64,000 nucleotides of DNA from Caloramator fervidus (GCF_900108045.1 NZ_FNUK01000001.1:122300-186299), one strand, 5' to 3'. Shown: positions 35,351-45,544, counted from the first letter of the stretch. The notes: generated by a model not told the origin, from the sequence alone. Numbers and translations are program-made.

Positions 35351-36117
35351 TGGATAGGGAAACTTTAAGGGATATTCTAATAAAAGTAAAAGAGGGGTAT
35401 TTGGATATAGATTCTGCTTTAGAAAAATTTAAGGATATCCCCTTTAAAGATTTAGATTTTGCAAAGCTTGATTATCATAGGGCCTTAAGAGTTGGATATC
35501 CTGAGGTGATTTTTACAGAGGGCAAAGATATAGAACATCTTAAGCATATACTTTTAGATATGATAAAAAGAGAAATTACTGCTATTGCAACTAGAATGAG
35601 TAAAGATACTTATGAAAAAATAAAACATATATCGGATAAAATGATATATAATGAACTTGCAAGAATATTGGTTATAAACCCTAAGGAAAATGAAAAAGTT
35701 GGGAAAGTGGCAGTAGTAACTGGAGGGACAGCAGATATTCCTGTTGCAGAAGAAGCAGCAGTAACCCTTGAAACTTTTGGAAATAACGTTGTAAGAGTTT
35801 ATGATGTAGGAGTTGCAGGAATACATAGGCTTTTTTTGAACCTTGATAAAATAAAAAACGCAAACTGCATAGTTGCAGTTGCTGGAATGGAGGGGGCTCT
35901 TCCCTCTGTTATTGCAGGGCTTGTAGATGTTCCTGTTATTGCTGTTCCAACAAGCATTGGATATGGTGCAAATTTTAAAGGACTTTCTGCACTTCTTACT
36001 ATGTTAAATTCCTGTGCGGCAGGAATTTCTGTTGTAAATATAGATAATGGTTTTGGTGCAGGATATATAGCTTCTTTAATTAATAAAGGATTTTCAGGAA
36101 ATGGAGTGATAAAATGA
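35347..36117 (+). CDS. larB: Pyridinium dicarboxylate biosynthesis carboxylase/hydrolase LarB
   Basis: A 256-residue enzyme that carboxylates nicotinic acid adenine dinucleotide and hydrolyses it in NPN-cofactor synthesis. The N-terminal part shows DLDFAKLDYHRALRVGYPEV and FTEGKD. The C-terminal half (about 118-256) is a PurE-like AIR-carboxylase domain with VVTGGTADIPVAEEAA, VAGMEGALPSVIAGL and GYGANFKG. The start codon overlaps the larE stop (ATGATG), and its own stop overlaps larC, so the three proteins are translationally coupled. Confidence 0.94.
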   Translation: MMDRETLRDILIKVKEGYLDIDSALEKFKDIPFKDLDFAKLDYHRALRVGYPEVIFTEGKDIEHLKHILLDMIKREITAIATRMSKDTYEKIKHISDKMIYNELARILVINPKENEKVGKVAVVTGGTADIPVAEEAAVTLETFGNNVVRVYDVGVAGIHRLFLNLDKIKNANCIVAVAGMEGALPSVIAGLVDVPVIAVPTSIGYGANFKGLSALLTMLNSCAAGISVVNIDNGFGAGYIASLINKGFSGNGVIK

Positions 36118-37256
36118 TACTTTATTTCGATTGTTTCTCAGGAATAAGTGGAGATATGGCAGTTGGTGCTCTTTTGGATGTTGGTGTTCCTAAGGATTAT
36201 TTTTTAGAAAACCTAAAGAAGCTTAATATAGATGATGAATATGAAATTGAAATTAAAAAAAGTATTAAAAATGGAATTGAGGGAACTGATTTTTATGTTT
36301 ATATAAAAGAGCAAAAACATGAAAGACATTATGTTGATATAGTAAAGCTTATTGATGAAAGTAGTTTAAATGATAATATAAAAAGAATTTCTAAAAAAAT
36401 ATTTAAAATATTAGCAGAAGCAGAGGCTAAAGTACATGGCCAAAATATAGAAGAAGTTCATTTCCATGAGGTTGGAGCAGTTGATTCAATAATTGATATC
36501 GTAGGAGTGGCTATTTGTATAGATTATCTAAAACCTGATAAGATAATATCCTCTTATGTAAATACAGGAAGTGGGTTTGTAAAGTGTCAACATGGAATTT
36601 TGCCTGTTCCAGCTCCTGCAACTTTAAATATTTTAAAGGATGTATATATATATTCTGATGAAAGAAAATTTGAACTTACAACTCCTACAGGGGCTGCAAT
36701 TTTAAAGGGGCTTTGTAGCGAATTTGTTGAAGGTTTTAACATGAAGGTAAAAGCTGTTGGATATGGGTGTGGTAAGATAAATAGTGAAAAACCTAATGTT
36801 TTAAGGGTTGTTCTTGGAGAAGAAAACAAAGATGATGTTGTTTTACTTGAAACAACCATAGATGATATGAATCCTCAAATTTATGGTTATGTTATGGATA
36901 AATTGTTTGAGGTAGGAGCTCTTGATGTTTATTTTACGCCTGTTTATATGAAAAAAAATAGGCCAGGGATTGTTATGTCGGTTATTACAAAAGTAGAAGA
37001 TGAGGAAAATATAGTTGAAACAATCTTTAAAGAAACTACTACCATAGGAATAAGAAGATTTGATATAAAAAGATATGAACTTCAAAGGCAAATAGAAAAG
37101 GTTAATACTAACTTTGGAACGGTAAAATTTAAAATTTCAAAATATAAAGGGGAAGTTGTAAATATATCTCCTGAGTTTGAGGATTTAAAGAAAATTGCAA
37201 AGGAAAATAATTTACCTTTAAAGGAAGTTTATTCAAAAATACAATTAGAAAAATAA
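36114..37256 (+). CDS. larC: Nickel-pincer cofactor nickel insertase LarC (single frame)
   Basis: A 380-residue CTP-dependent cyclometallase that places nickel into the pincer nucleotide. It begins ILYFDCFSGISGDMAVGALLD. A His-containing segment reads EEVHFHEVGAVDSIIDIVG, followed by TPTGAAILKGL and, in the C-terminal half, LETTIDDMNPQIYGYVMDKL and TTTIGIRRF. In some lactobacilli the two halves are joined by a programmed frameshift (larC1/larC2); here they form one continuous frame. The racemase gene larA and lar transporter genes are not in the window. Confidence 0.94.
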   Translation: MILYFDCFSGISGDMAVGALLDVGVPKDYFLENLKKLNIDDEYEIEIKKSIKNGIEGTDFYVYIKEQKHERHYVDIVKLIDESSLNDNIKRISKKIFKILAEAEAKVHGQNIEEVHFHEVGAVDSIIDIVGVAICIDYLKPDKIISSYVNTGSGFVKCQHGILPVPAPATLNILKDVYIYSDERKFELTTPTGAAILKGLCSEFVEGFNMKVKAVGYGCGKINSEKPNVLRVVLGEENKDDVVLLETTIDDMNPQIYGYVMDKLFEVGALDVYFTPVYMKKNRPGIVMSVITKVEDEENIVETIFKETTTIGIRRFDIKRYELQRQIEKVNTNFGTVKFKISKYKGEVVNISPEFEDLKKIAKENNLPLKEVYSKIQLEK

Positions 37257-37262
37257 TTAAGC

Positions 37263-37291
37263 TTGACGAAATTTTTTTAAAATTATATAAT
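37263..37291 (+). promoter_or_regulatory. guaBA promoter
   Basis: TTGACG (37263-37268) and TATAAT (37286-37291), 17-bp spacer, just upstream of the guanine riboswitch. Confidence 0.8.
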
Positions 37292-37317
37292 ATCAAAAAA
37301 TAAATAAATTAGCTACC

Positions 37318-37445
37318 TACTCATATAATCCAAGGAATATGGCCTTGGAGTCTCTACCGGGTGGCCGTAAACTACCCGACTATGAGTAAGGCTTAATATG
37401 CTTTTTTTGGCATACTACGCTTTACTCGTAGTATGCCTTTTTATT
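37318..37445 (+). promoter_or_regulatory. Guanine riboswitch with terminator, upstream of guaB
   Basis: The aptamer (37318-37388) has P1 arms TACTCATA/TATGAGTA and the conserved joining segments ATAATC, ATATGG, GTCTCTACCGGG and CCGACTATG. The C in GACTATG (position 74 of the classic numbering) indicates guanine/hypoxanthine rather than adenine. An 11-bp terminator stem (37409-37419 with 37427-37437) and T-run follow. Guanine should therefore stop transcription of guaB and guaA. Confidence 0.95.
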
Positions 37446-37451
37446 TTATAA

Positions 37452-38930
<1,479 letters not shown>

Positions 38931-38953
38931 AAATTTGTTTTTAGGAGGATACT

Positions 38954-40483
38954 ATGAGGGATTTTGTATATATAATTGATTTTGGAGGACAGTATTCACA
39001 GCTTATTGCAAGGAGAGTTAGAGAAAGTGGAGTATTTTGTGAGATAATTACTTATGATGAAGCATTAGAAAAAATAAAACAAAACAGCCCTAAGGGTATA
39101 ATATTTTCTGGTGGGCCTAATAGCGTTTATGAAAAGAATTCACCTAAAGTAGATGCTGAAATATTTACCTTAGGTATTCCTATTTTAGGTATTTGTTATG
39201 GAGATCAGTTAATTGCTCAAAGTCTTGGTGGAAAAGTAGATAAAGCTAAAGTTAGGGAATATGGAAATACTTTAGTTAAATTTGACGTAAGTTCTTTATT
39301 ATTTAAAGGTTTAAAGGAAGAAGGCATATGTTGGATGAGCCATACAGATGAAGTAGTAAAGCTTCCTGAAGGCTTTAAAATAATAGCTTCAAGTGATAAT
39401 TGTAAAATTGCAGGTATGGAGGATGAAAAAAGAAGGATATATGGACTTCAATTTCATCCTGAAGTTTATCACACTCAGTTTGGAAGGGAGATTATAAAAA
39501 ACTTTTTATTTAATGTTTGTAAATTAAAAGGAAATTGGAATATGTCTTCCTTTATTGATGAAAAAATAAAGCATATAAGGGAAGTTGTAGGCGATAAAAA
39601 GGCTATTTGTGCTTTATCAGGTGGAGTAGATTCTTCAGTTGCAGCAGTTTTAGCTTATAAAGCATTAGGAGATAATTTGACATGTATATTTGTAGATCAT
39701 GGCTTTTTAAGACTTAATGAAGCTGAAGAGATTTACAATATTTTTAAAGAAAAATTTAATATGAATATTATAATGATTGATGCAAAGGAGAGATTTTTAA
39801 TAAGATTAAAAGGTGTTTGCGAACCAGAGAAAAAAAGAAAGATAATAGGTGAAGAATTTATAAGGATTTTTGAAGAGGCTTCAAGCAAGATAGAAGGTGC
39901 AGAATTTTTAGTTCAAGGTACAATATATCCTGATGTTGTAGAAAGTGGAACAAAAACTTCAGCAACTATAAAAACTCACCATAATGTTGGAGGACTTCCT
40001 AAAGATTTAAAGTTTAAATTAATAGAGCCATTAAGAGAATTATTTAAGGATGAAGTTAGAGAGGTTGGAAGAAAGCTTTCTTTACCTGAAGAGTTAATAT
40101 CAAGACAACCTTTTCCAGGACCTGGACTTGCAATTAGAGTTTTAGGAGAGGTTACAGAGGAGAAATTAAATATATTAAGGCATGCAGATTTTATATTTAG
40201 AGAAGAGATAAAAAAAGCTGGTCTTGATAAAGGTATATGGCAGTATTTTGCAGTTTTACCAGATATAAAAAGTGTTGGAGTAATGGGAGATGAAAGAACA
40301 TATGCTCATACCATTGTTTTAAGGGCTGTTGAAAGCGTAGATGGTATGACTTGTGATTGGTTTAGGATACCTTATGATGTTCTTTCAAAAATTTCTTCAA
40401 GGATTGTAAATGAGGTAAAGGGAGTAAATAGAGTTGTATATGATATAACAAGCAAACCACCTGCTACTATTGAATGGGAGTAA
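38954..40483 (+). CDS. guaA: GMP synthase (glutamine-hydrolysing)
   Basis: A 509-residue two-part enzyme converting XMP to GMP. The glutaminase part (1 to about 190) has [11 protein letters not shown], catalytic Cys in [10 protein letters not shown] and [10 protein letters not shown] with the catalytic His and Glu. The synthase part has the PP-loop [12 protein letters not shown], and the dimerisation domain ends with the signature [10 protein letters not shown]. It follows guaB after 23 bases with TAGGAGG. The operon seems to end here, as a new promoter and the TPP riboswitch follow. Confidence 0.98.
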   Translation: MRDFVYIIDFGGQYSQLIARRVRESGVFCEIITYDEALEKIKQNSPKGIIFSGGPNSVYEKNSPKVDAEIFTLGIPILGICYGDQLIAQSLGGKVDKAKVREYGNTLVKFDVSSLLFKGLKEEGICWMSHTDEVVKLPEGFKIIASSDNCKIAGMEDEKRRIYGLQFHPEVYHTQFGREIIKNFLFNVCKLKGNWNMSSFIDEKIKHIREVVGDKKAICALSGGVDSSVAAVLAYKALGDNLTCIFVDHGFLRLNEAEEIYNIFKEKFNMNIIMIDAKERFLIRLKGVCEPEKKRKIIGEEFIRIFEEASSKIEGAEFLVQGTIYPDVVESGTKTSATIKTHHNVGGLPKDLKFKLIEPLRELFKDEVREVGRKLSLPEELISRQPFPGPGLAIRVLGEVTEEKLNILRHADFIFREEIKKAGLDKGIWQYFAVLPDIKSVGVMGDERTYAHTIVLRAVESVDGMTCDWFRIPYDVLSKISSRIVNEVKGVNRVVYDITSKPPATIEWE

Positions 40484-40491
40484 ATTTTAGC

Positions 40492-40521
40492 TTTACAAAG
40501 CATTATTATTTGATATATAAT
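40492..40521 (+). promoter_or_regulatory. Promoter of the thi operon
   Basis: TTTACA (40492-40497) and TATAAT (40516-40521) are separated by 18 bp, just ahead of the TPP aptamer. Confidence 0.65.
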
Positions 40522-40545
40522 TTTTTTAGAAAATTGAATAAAGTC

Positions 40546-40645
40546 AAACACTAGGGGAGATGGATGAGGCCATCTGAGAGTAAGGTCCGATGAAACCTTA
40601 GACCCTTTGAACCTGATCTGGGTAATACCAGCGTAGGGAAGTGTT
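40546..40645 (+). promoter_or_regulatory. TPP riboswitch aptamer (THI element)
   Basis: P1 arms AACACT (40547-40552) and AGTGTT (40640-40645) enclose the conserved elements AGGGG, CTGAGA, ACCCTTTGAACCTGATCTGG and the segment GTAATACCAGCGTAGGGAAG. All core nucleotides of the thiamine-pyrophosphate aptamer are present. It should switch off the thi operon when TPP is abundant. Confidence 0.97.
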
Positions 40646-40653
40646 AGAAAGTT

Positions 40654-40723
40654 AGCACTACTCTGTTTTGCTGGGTAGTGCTTTTTTGCACTACCACTGC
40701 GCTGGGGTAGTGCAATTTTTTTT
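40654..40723 (+). terminator. Tandem overlapping hairpins: expression platform of the TPP riboswitch
   Basis: Hairpin 1 pairs AGCACTAC (40654-40661) with GTAGTGCT (40675-40682) and is followed by TTTTT. Hairpin 2 pairs GCACTACC (40688-40695) with GGTAGTGC (40706-40713) and is followed by a run of eight T and the thiS ribosome-binding site. The 3' arm of hairpin 1 can also pair with the 5' arm of hairpin 2 (40674-40681 with 40688-40695), destroying both. So at least three alternative structures exist. Confidence 0.7.
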
Positions 40724-40735
40724 AGGAGGGAGATA

Positions 40736-40927
40736 ATGGCATTTATAAACGATGAAAAGGTTGATTTTAATGGAACGATTTTAGAGCTTTTAGAAAAGGA
40801 GGGGTATGATAAAGATAAAGTTGTGGTGCTATTAAATGGAGAAATTGTAAAAAAGGATTTTTGGAATGAAGTGTTTCTAAAACAAGATGATTATTTAGAA
40901 GTTGTAACCTTTGTAGGAGGTGGTTAA
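40736..40927 (+). CDS. thiS: Sulfur carrier protein ThiS
   Basis: A 63-residue ubiquitin-fold protein. Its C-terminal Gly-Gly (FVGGG) is adenylated by ThiF and then carries sulfur as a thiocarboxylate for thiazole synthesis. The strand VVVLLNGEIV and the end DYLEVVTFVGGG are typical. The ribosome-binding site is TAGGAGGGAG. It is the first gene of the TPP-regulated operon; the next gene starts at its end. Confidence 0.93.
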   Translation: MAFINDEKVDFNGTILELLEKEGYDKDKVVVLLNGEIVKKDFWNEVFLKQDDYLEVVTFVGGG

Positions 40928-40928
40928 T

Positions 40929-41696
40929 TTGTGCCTTGTTTTAGGAGGAAAGAGGATTAAATCAAGACTTTTTGTTGGAACAGGAAAACTTCCAAATTAT
41001 GAACTTATAAAAGATATTATAAACGAAGCAGATATAGATGTTGTTACTGTTGCTGTAAGAAGAGCTTCTAAAGATTCTACAAGAGAAAATATATTAGATT
41101 ACATACCTAAAGATACCATAATTATGGTAAATACATCAGGGGCAAGAGATCATAAAGAAGCTGTAAAAATAGCTCTTATAGGCAGGGAACTTACCAATTC
41201 AGATTGGGTTAAGGTAGAGATAGAGGCTGATACAAAATATCTTTTGCCTGACAATGAAGAGACTATAAAGGCCTGCGAAATACTAGTTAAGGAAGGATTT
41301 AAAGTTTTTCCTTATATATCTCCTGATCTTATAGTTTCCAAAAAACTTGAAGATATTGGGGTATGTGCTGTAATGCCTCTTGGAGCACCAATTGGGACGA
41401 ATAAAGGTTTGGTTGCTAAAGAGCTTTTAAAGACTATAATAAGTGAGGTAAAAATTCCTGTTATAGTTGATGCTGGAATTGGAAGGCCATCCCATGCAGC
41501 AGAGGCTATGGAACTTGGAGCAGAGGCTTGTCTTATAAACACTGCTATTGCTACGGCAAAGGATCCTGTTAATATGGCAAAGGCTTTTAAAATGGCAATA
41601 GATGCAGGACGCAAGGCTTATGAAATTGGAATCTTAAAGGAAAAGGAATATGCTGATGCATCATCACCTTTAACAGGTTTTTTAAGAGGTGTTTGA
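40929..41696 (+). CDS. thiG: Thiazole synthase ThiG
   Basis: A 255-residue TIM-barrel enzyme that builds the thiazole phosphate of thiamine from deoxyxylulose phosphate, dehydroglycine and ThiS-bound sulfur. Seen are SRLFVGTGKLPNYEL, VVTVAVRRA, the catalytic-Lys region DWVKVEIEAD, VMPLGAPIGTNKG and VDAGIGRPSHAAEAMELGA. The TTG start at 40929 is suggested by TAGGAGG eight bases upstream; the GTG at 40920 lies inside that site. It is followed directly by thiH, its usual partner. Confidence 0.95.
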   Translation: MCLVLGGKRIKSRLFVGTGKLPNYELIKDIINEADIDVVTVAVRRASKDSTRENILDYIPKDTIIMVNTSGARDHKEAVKIALIGRELTNSDWVKVEIEADTKYLLPDNEETIKACEILVKEGFKVFPYISPDLIVSKKLEDIGVCAVMPLGAPIGTNKGLVAKELLKTIISEVKIPVIVDAGIGRPSHAAEAMELGAEACLINTAIATAKDPVNMAKAFKMAIDAGRKAYEIGILKEKEYADASSPLTGFLRGV

Positions 41697-41697
41697 T

Positions 41698-42789
41698 ATG
41701 AACTTAGATGAATTTGTTAATCTTTATGAAGAGTATAAAAAGAAGCCGTCCAAAAAAGAGGCTATTGACATTTTAAATAAAGATGAAATAACAGAAGTTG
41801 ATTATATAAAACTTTTAAATTGTTATGATTTAGATGTTTTAGAGATTGCAGCAAGGAAAGCAAAGGATATTACGGAAAGATATTTTGGCAAAAATATATT
41901 TTTATATGTTCCCCTTTATATATCTAATTTTTGTTCTTCTGGTTGTATCTACTGTGGATATTCTTGTTTTAACAAAATTAAAAGAAAAAGGCTTAACATA
42001 AAAGAAATAGAAGATGAAATGAAAGCCTTAAAGAAAAGGGGTTTTCAAAGCATTCTTATTTTAACAGGTGAGGATAATACAAAAGAAGGTTTTAATCATC
42101 TAAAAGATGCTGTAAGGCTTGCAAGAAGGTACTTTTCAGAGGTTTTGATTGAAACTTCTCCATTAACGTTAGATGGCTATATGGAGCTTGTTAATGAGGG
42201 ATTGACAGGAGTTACTTTATATCAAGAAACCTATGATTTAGATACTTATAAAAAAGTTCATCTTTTAGGGGAAAAGAGGAATTTTAAAGCAAGACTTTGG
42301 GCAATTGAAAGGGCAATTGAAGCTGGAGTTAGGGAAGTAAATATAGGATGCCTTTTAGGTCTTTGTAGCGATTATTTAAAAGATGTATTTTTGCTTTCTA
42401 TGCATGCTATGTATCTTCTTAAAAAATATCCTAAAATAGAGCTTTCAATATCCTTCCCTAGGATAAGGCCTTTTAAGGGGATGAATTTTGATTATACAGA
42501 GGTTAGCGATTTAGAACTTGTAAAATTTATAGTTTATACAAGATTACTTTTAAAAAATGTAGGCATTAATATTTCAACTAGAGAAAGGAGCGATTTAAGG
42601 GATAATTTAATAGGCCTTGGAGTTACAAAAATGTCAGCTGAATCTAAAACTAGTGTTGGGGGATATTCTAAAGAAAGCGATTCTTTGGGGCAGTTTGAAG
42701 TATCTGACAAAAGAAGTTTAGATGAAATTATAAAAGTTATAAGGTCTAAAGGCTATAATGCAGAATTTATAAATTGGGTGATGATATGA
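41698..42789 (+). CDS. thiH: 2-iminoacetate (dehydroglycine) synthase ThiH
   Basis: A 363-residue radical SAM enzyme that cleaves tyrosine to dehydroglycine and p-cresol, giving the glycine unit of the thiazole. The cluster motif CxxxCxxC is in NFCSSGCIYCGYS (about residues 77-84). YQETYDLDTYKKVHLLG, VNIGCLLGL and SISFPRIRPF follow in the usual order. Use of ThiH rather than ThiO fits an anaerobe. ATG 41698 follows GAGGTG and lies one base after the thiG stop; the 3' end overlaps thiF. Confidence 0.96.
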   Translation: MNLDEFVNLYEEYKKKPSKKEAIDILNKDEITEVDYIKLLNCYDLDVLEIAARKAKDITERYFGKNIFLYVPLYISNFCSSGCIYCGYSCFNKIKRKRLNIKEIEDEMKALKKRGFQSILILTGEDNTKEGFNHLKDAVRLARRYFSEVLIETSPLTLDGYMELVNEGLTGVTLYQETYDLDTYKKVHLLGEKRNFKARLWAIERAIEAGVREVNIGCLLGLCSDYLKDVFLLSMHAMYLLKKYPKIELSISFPRIRPFKGMNFDYTEVSDLELVKFIVYTRLLLKNVGINISTRERSDLRDNLIGLGVTKMSAESKTSVGGYSKESDSLGQFEVSDKRSLDEIIKVIRSKGYNAEFINWVMI

Positions 42790-43373
42790 AAAATATTTTA
42801 TTAAATTATATGTCCAAAGAGCAGTTAGAAAAAATAGAAAATACAAAAGTTTTTATAGTAGGATGTGGAGGATTAGGTTCTAATGTTGCAAGGATTTTAG
42901 TCAGAACAGGTTTTTTAAATTTAACTTTAATAGATTTTGATGTTGTGGAACTTAAAAATTTAAATAGGCAAGATTTTTATACAAATCAGATAGGAGTCAA
43001 AAAAGTTGAAGCTTTAAAAGAAAACCTTATGAAAATTAATAAAGATATTCTCATAAAGACTTTAGATTTAAAATTAACTGATAAAAATTTAGACTTGTTA
43101 AAAGATGCAGATATAGTTATAGAAGCAGTTGATAAGGAAATTTATAAGAAAATGATATTTGAATATTGCATTGAAAATGGAATTAAAGTTGTTTGTGCCT
43201 GTGGTATTGCAGGATTTGGAGATTGTGAAAATATAAAAATTAAAAGGGGTAAGTTTTTTTCAATAGTTGGGGATTTTCAAAAATCTGTATATGAATTTAA
43301 ACCCTTAGCTCCTAAGGTTATGGTTGTTGCAAGTTTACAGGCAGATGAAGTTTTAAGGATGGTGATAAAGTGA
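42786..43373 (+). CDS. thiF: ThiS adenylyltransferase ThiF (short form)
   Basis: A 195-residue E1-like enzyme that activates the C-terminus of ThiS with ATP. The nucleotide site FIVGCGGLGSNVARIL, the acidic IDFDVVELKNLNRQDF and DADIVIEAVD are present. The protein is shorter than MoeB-type members and lacks their paired CxxC zinc motifs; this short form is common in clostridial thi operons. ATG 42786 overlaps the thiH stop (ATGA), indicating coupling. Confidence 0.93.
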   Translation: MKNILLNYMSKEQLEKIENTKVFIVGCGGLGSNVARILVRTGFLNLTLIDFDVVELKNLNRQDFYTNQIGVKKVEALKENLMKINKDILIKTLDLKLTDKNLDLLKDADIVIEAVDKEIYKKMIFEYCIENGIKVVCACGIAGFGDCENIKIKRGKFFSIVGDFQKSVYEFKPLAPKVMVVASLQADEVLRMVIK

Positions 43374-44050
43374 AAAGTGAAAAGCTAAAGCTTTTTAATG
43401 ATTACAACCTTTATTGTATTACAGCAGAAGCTTTATCAAAGGGGAGAAAAAATATAGAGGTAGTAGAAAAAATGTTAAAATCTGGAGTTAAAATAATTCA
43501 GTATAGAGAAAAGAAAAAAACTCTAAGAGAGAAACTCTTAGAGTGTGAAAAGATAAGACAAATGACATTAGATTATGGGTGCATATTTATAATAAACGAT
43601 AATATTGAAATTGCAAAGATGGTTTTAGCAGATGGAGTTCACATAGGACAGGATGATTATCCACTAGAGAGGGTTAGAGAATTTTTAGGGGATGATTTTA
43701 TAATAGGTATTTCAACTCATTCAAGGGAGCAACTTCATGATGCTCATAAAAGGGGAGCAGATTATATAGGAGTAGGTCCTATATTCAAAACTTTTACTAA
43801 AGAGGATGTATGCGATCCTGTAGGATATGAATATTTAGATATTGCAGTTTCTGAAAGCAAAATACCCTTTGTTTCAATTGGTGGAATTAAAGAGGATAAT
43901 TTAGAGGAAGTTTTAAAAAGAGGAGCAAAATGTGTTGCAATGGTAAGTGAAATAGTTGCATCAGAGGATATAGAAGGAAAAATAAAAGCTATAATGGACA
44001 AGCTAAGTTACTGGAGGGATAAAAGTGCAAACTCAAAGGGATTATGCTAA
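43370..44050 (+). CDS. thiE: Thiamine-phosphate synthase ThiE
   Basis: A 226-residue barrel enzyme that joins hydroxymethylpyrimidine diphosphate and thiazole phosphate to thiamine phosphate. Typical segments are YCITAE, KIIQYREKKK, IINDNIEIA, DGVHIGQDD, STHSREQ, YIGVGPIFKT and PFVSIGGIKEDN. The GTG start overlaps the thiF stop. Its 3' end overlaps the start of thiC by 26 bases. Confidence 0.95.
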   Translation: MKSEKLKLFNDYNLYCITAEALSKGRKNIEVVEKMLKSGVKIIQYREKKKTLREKLLECEKIRQMTLDYGCIFIINDNIEIAKMVLADGVHIGQDDYPLERVREFLGDDFIIGISTHSREQLHDAHKRGADYIGVGPIFKTFTKEDVCDPVGYEYLDIAVSESKIPFVSIGGIKEDNLEEVLKRGAKCVAMVSEIVASEDIEGKIKAIMDKLSYWRDKSANSKGLC

Positions 44051-45272
44051 AAAAGGAATTTTAACGGATGAGATGAAAAAAGCTTTAGAGATAGAAGATA
44101 TAGAAGAAAAGAGTTTTTTACAAAGGATAGCTGAGGGAAAGATTGTAATTCCTGCAAATAAAAACAGAAAAAGAAAAAGATATTTTGCAATAGGAGAAGG
44201 AACTTTAGTTAAAATAAATGTAAATATAGGTGTTTCAAGTGAATGTGGTAGTTTCAAAGAGGAGATTGAAAAATTAGAGCTTTGTAAAAGGTATGAAGTG
44301 GAATCCGTTATGGATTTATCAAGCGGGAAAAATTCAAGGGAATTTAGGGAATTTTTACTTAAAAATTATGATTTTATAGTAGGAACAGTCCCTATATATG
44401 ATATGGCTATTTTGCAGGATGATTTTACAAGGGTTAGTGTAAATCAGATATTAGAACTTATAGAAAAACAGGCAGAGGAAGGGGTTGACTTTTTTACCCT
44501 TCATGCAGGAATAACAAGAAGGGCTATTGAAAGGTTTAAAGATAACAAAAGAATTATGAAAATAGTATCTCGCGGTGGTGGAATGATTTATAATTGGATG
44601 ATAAAGAACAACAAAGAAAATCCTTTATATGAATATTTCGATGACATTTTAAAGATTTGTAAAAAGCATGATGTTACTTTAAGTCTTGGAGATTCTTTAA
44701 GACCGGGATGCATATTTGATTCAACGGATGCCCTTCAAATAGAGGAGCTTATAAATTTAGGTGAACTCACAAAAAGAGCGTGGGAAGAAGGAGTTCAAGT
44801 GATAATAGAAGGGCCAGGACATATGAGGGCAAATGAAATTGCTGCTAATATGACCCTTGAAAAGAAACTTTGTCATGGAGCACCGTTTTATGTTTTAGGT
44901 CCTTTGACAACTGATATAGGGGCAGGATATGATCACATAACAGGAGCTATGGGAGCTTTAATTGCTGCTTTGAATGGAGCTGACTTTTTATGTTATGTAA
45001 CTCCAGCAGAACATTTAAGGCTTCCTGATGTAGAAGATGTTAAAGAGGGGATAATAGCTTTTAAGTTGGCTGCTCATTCTGCTAATTTAGCAAAGGGGTT
45101 TAAAAAGTGTCTTGAAAGAGATTTTGAAATGAGCATTGCAAGGGCAAACATGGATTGGGAAAAGATGTTTAAGTTAGGGATAGATGGGGAAAAAATGAAA
45201 AAGTATAAAGAAGATAATAATAAGTATTGTTCTATGTGTGGAAGGCTTTGTCCTGTTAATAATGTGAGATGA
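44025..45272 (+). CDS. thiC: Phosphomethylpyrimidine synthase ThiC
   Basis: A 415-residue radical SAM enzyme that rearranges aminoimidazole ribotide to the HMP phosphate of thiamine. It therefore consumes an intermediate of the purine pathway encoded just downstream. Seen are VNIGVSSECGS, DLSSGKNSREFRE, FFTLHAGITR, SRGGG, GDSLRPGC, EGPGHMRANEI and AGYDHITGAMG. The C-terminal cluster motif reads CSMCGRLCP, a CX2CX3C spacing as in the short clostridial enzymes rather than the CX2CX4C of E. coli. GTG 44025 follows TGGAGGG. Confidence 0.96.
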   Translation: MQTQRDYAKKGILTDEMKKALEIEDIEEKSFLQRIAEGKIVIPANKNRKRKRYFAIGEGTLVKINVNIGVSSECGSFKEEIEKLELCKRYEVESVMDLSSGKNSREFREFLLKNYDFIVGTVPIYDMAILQDDFTRVSVNQILELIEKQAEEGVDFFTLHAGITRRAIERFKDNKRIMKIVSRGGGMIYNWMIKNNKENPLYEYFDDILKICKKHDVTLSLGDSLRPGCIFDSTDALQIEELINLGELTKRAWEEGVQVIIEGPGHMRANEIAANMTLEKKLCHGAPFYVLGPLTTDIGAGYDHITGAMGALIAALNGADFLCYVTPAEHLRLPDVEDVKEGIIAFKLAAHSANLAKGFKKCLERDFEMSIARANMDWEKMFKLGIDGEKMKKYKEDNNKYCSMCGRLCPVNNVR

Positions 45273-45280
45273 CCATGGAA

Positions 45281-45326
45281 CGAAATATTGTTATATGAAC
45301 AAAAATTAATTTCGTATACATACGAA
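45281..45326. promoter_or_regulatory. Possible PurR operator upstream of the pur promoter
   Basis: A perfect palindrome TTCGTAT-AC-ATACGAA (45311-45326), extended by CAATA, lies 16 bases before the -35 element; another CGAA occurs at 45281. CGAAC cores are characteristic of Firmicute PurBoxes. The arrangement is only suggestive. Confidence 0.35.
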
Positions 45327-45342
45327 CAATAACAAAAATATA

Positions 45343-45374
45343 TTGACATATTTCAGTATATGGTTTAATATAAT
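45343..45374 (+). promoter_or_regulatory. Promoter of the pur operon
   Basis: A perfect TTGACA (45343-45348) is followed by TTAATATAAT (45365-45374). TTAATA at 16-bp spacing is the likely -10; TATAAT at 20 bp is too far. Confidence 0.65.
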
Positions 45375-45392
45375 TATAAATAAAAGATACAA

Positions 45393-45528
45393 TCATCCAT
45401 ATAATCCAAGGGATATGGCCTTGGAGTCTCTACCGGGCAGCCGTAAACTGCCCGACTATGGATGAGTCAGTGGCTTTTTGGGTTACTTTCCCCTTTTTGA
45501 CTCTTCCATGGTCAAAAAGGGGTTTTTT
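45393..45528 (+). promoter_or_regulatory. Guanine-class riboswitch with terminator, upstream of purC
   Basis: The aptamer (45393-45466) has P1 arms TCATCCATA/TATGGATGA and the same conserved core as the guaB element, including GTCTCTACCGGG and CCGACTATG (C74, guanine/hypoxanthine specific). A 12-bp terminator stem CCCCTTTTTGAC/GTCAAAAAGGGG (45490-45501 with 45511-45522) and T-run follow, 17 bases before the purC start. Guanine or hypoxanthine should shut down the whole eleven-gene operon. Confidence 0.95.
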
Positions 45529-45544
45529 ACTTGGAGGGACTGTT

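Noticed and set aside
36114-37256. Programmed frameshift in larC
   Set aside because: The gene is a single uninterrupted frame covering both the LarC1-like and LarC2-like parts.
44025-45272. ThiC as defective because of the CX2CX3C spacing
   Set aside because: The short clostridial ThiC enzymes, to my knowledge, commonly have this spacing, and the rest of the active site is complete.
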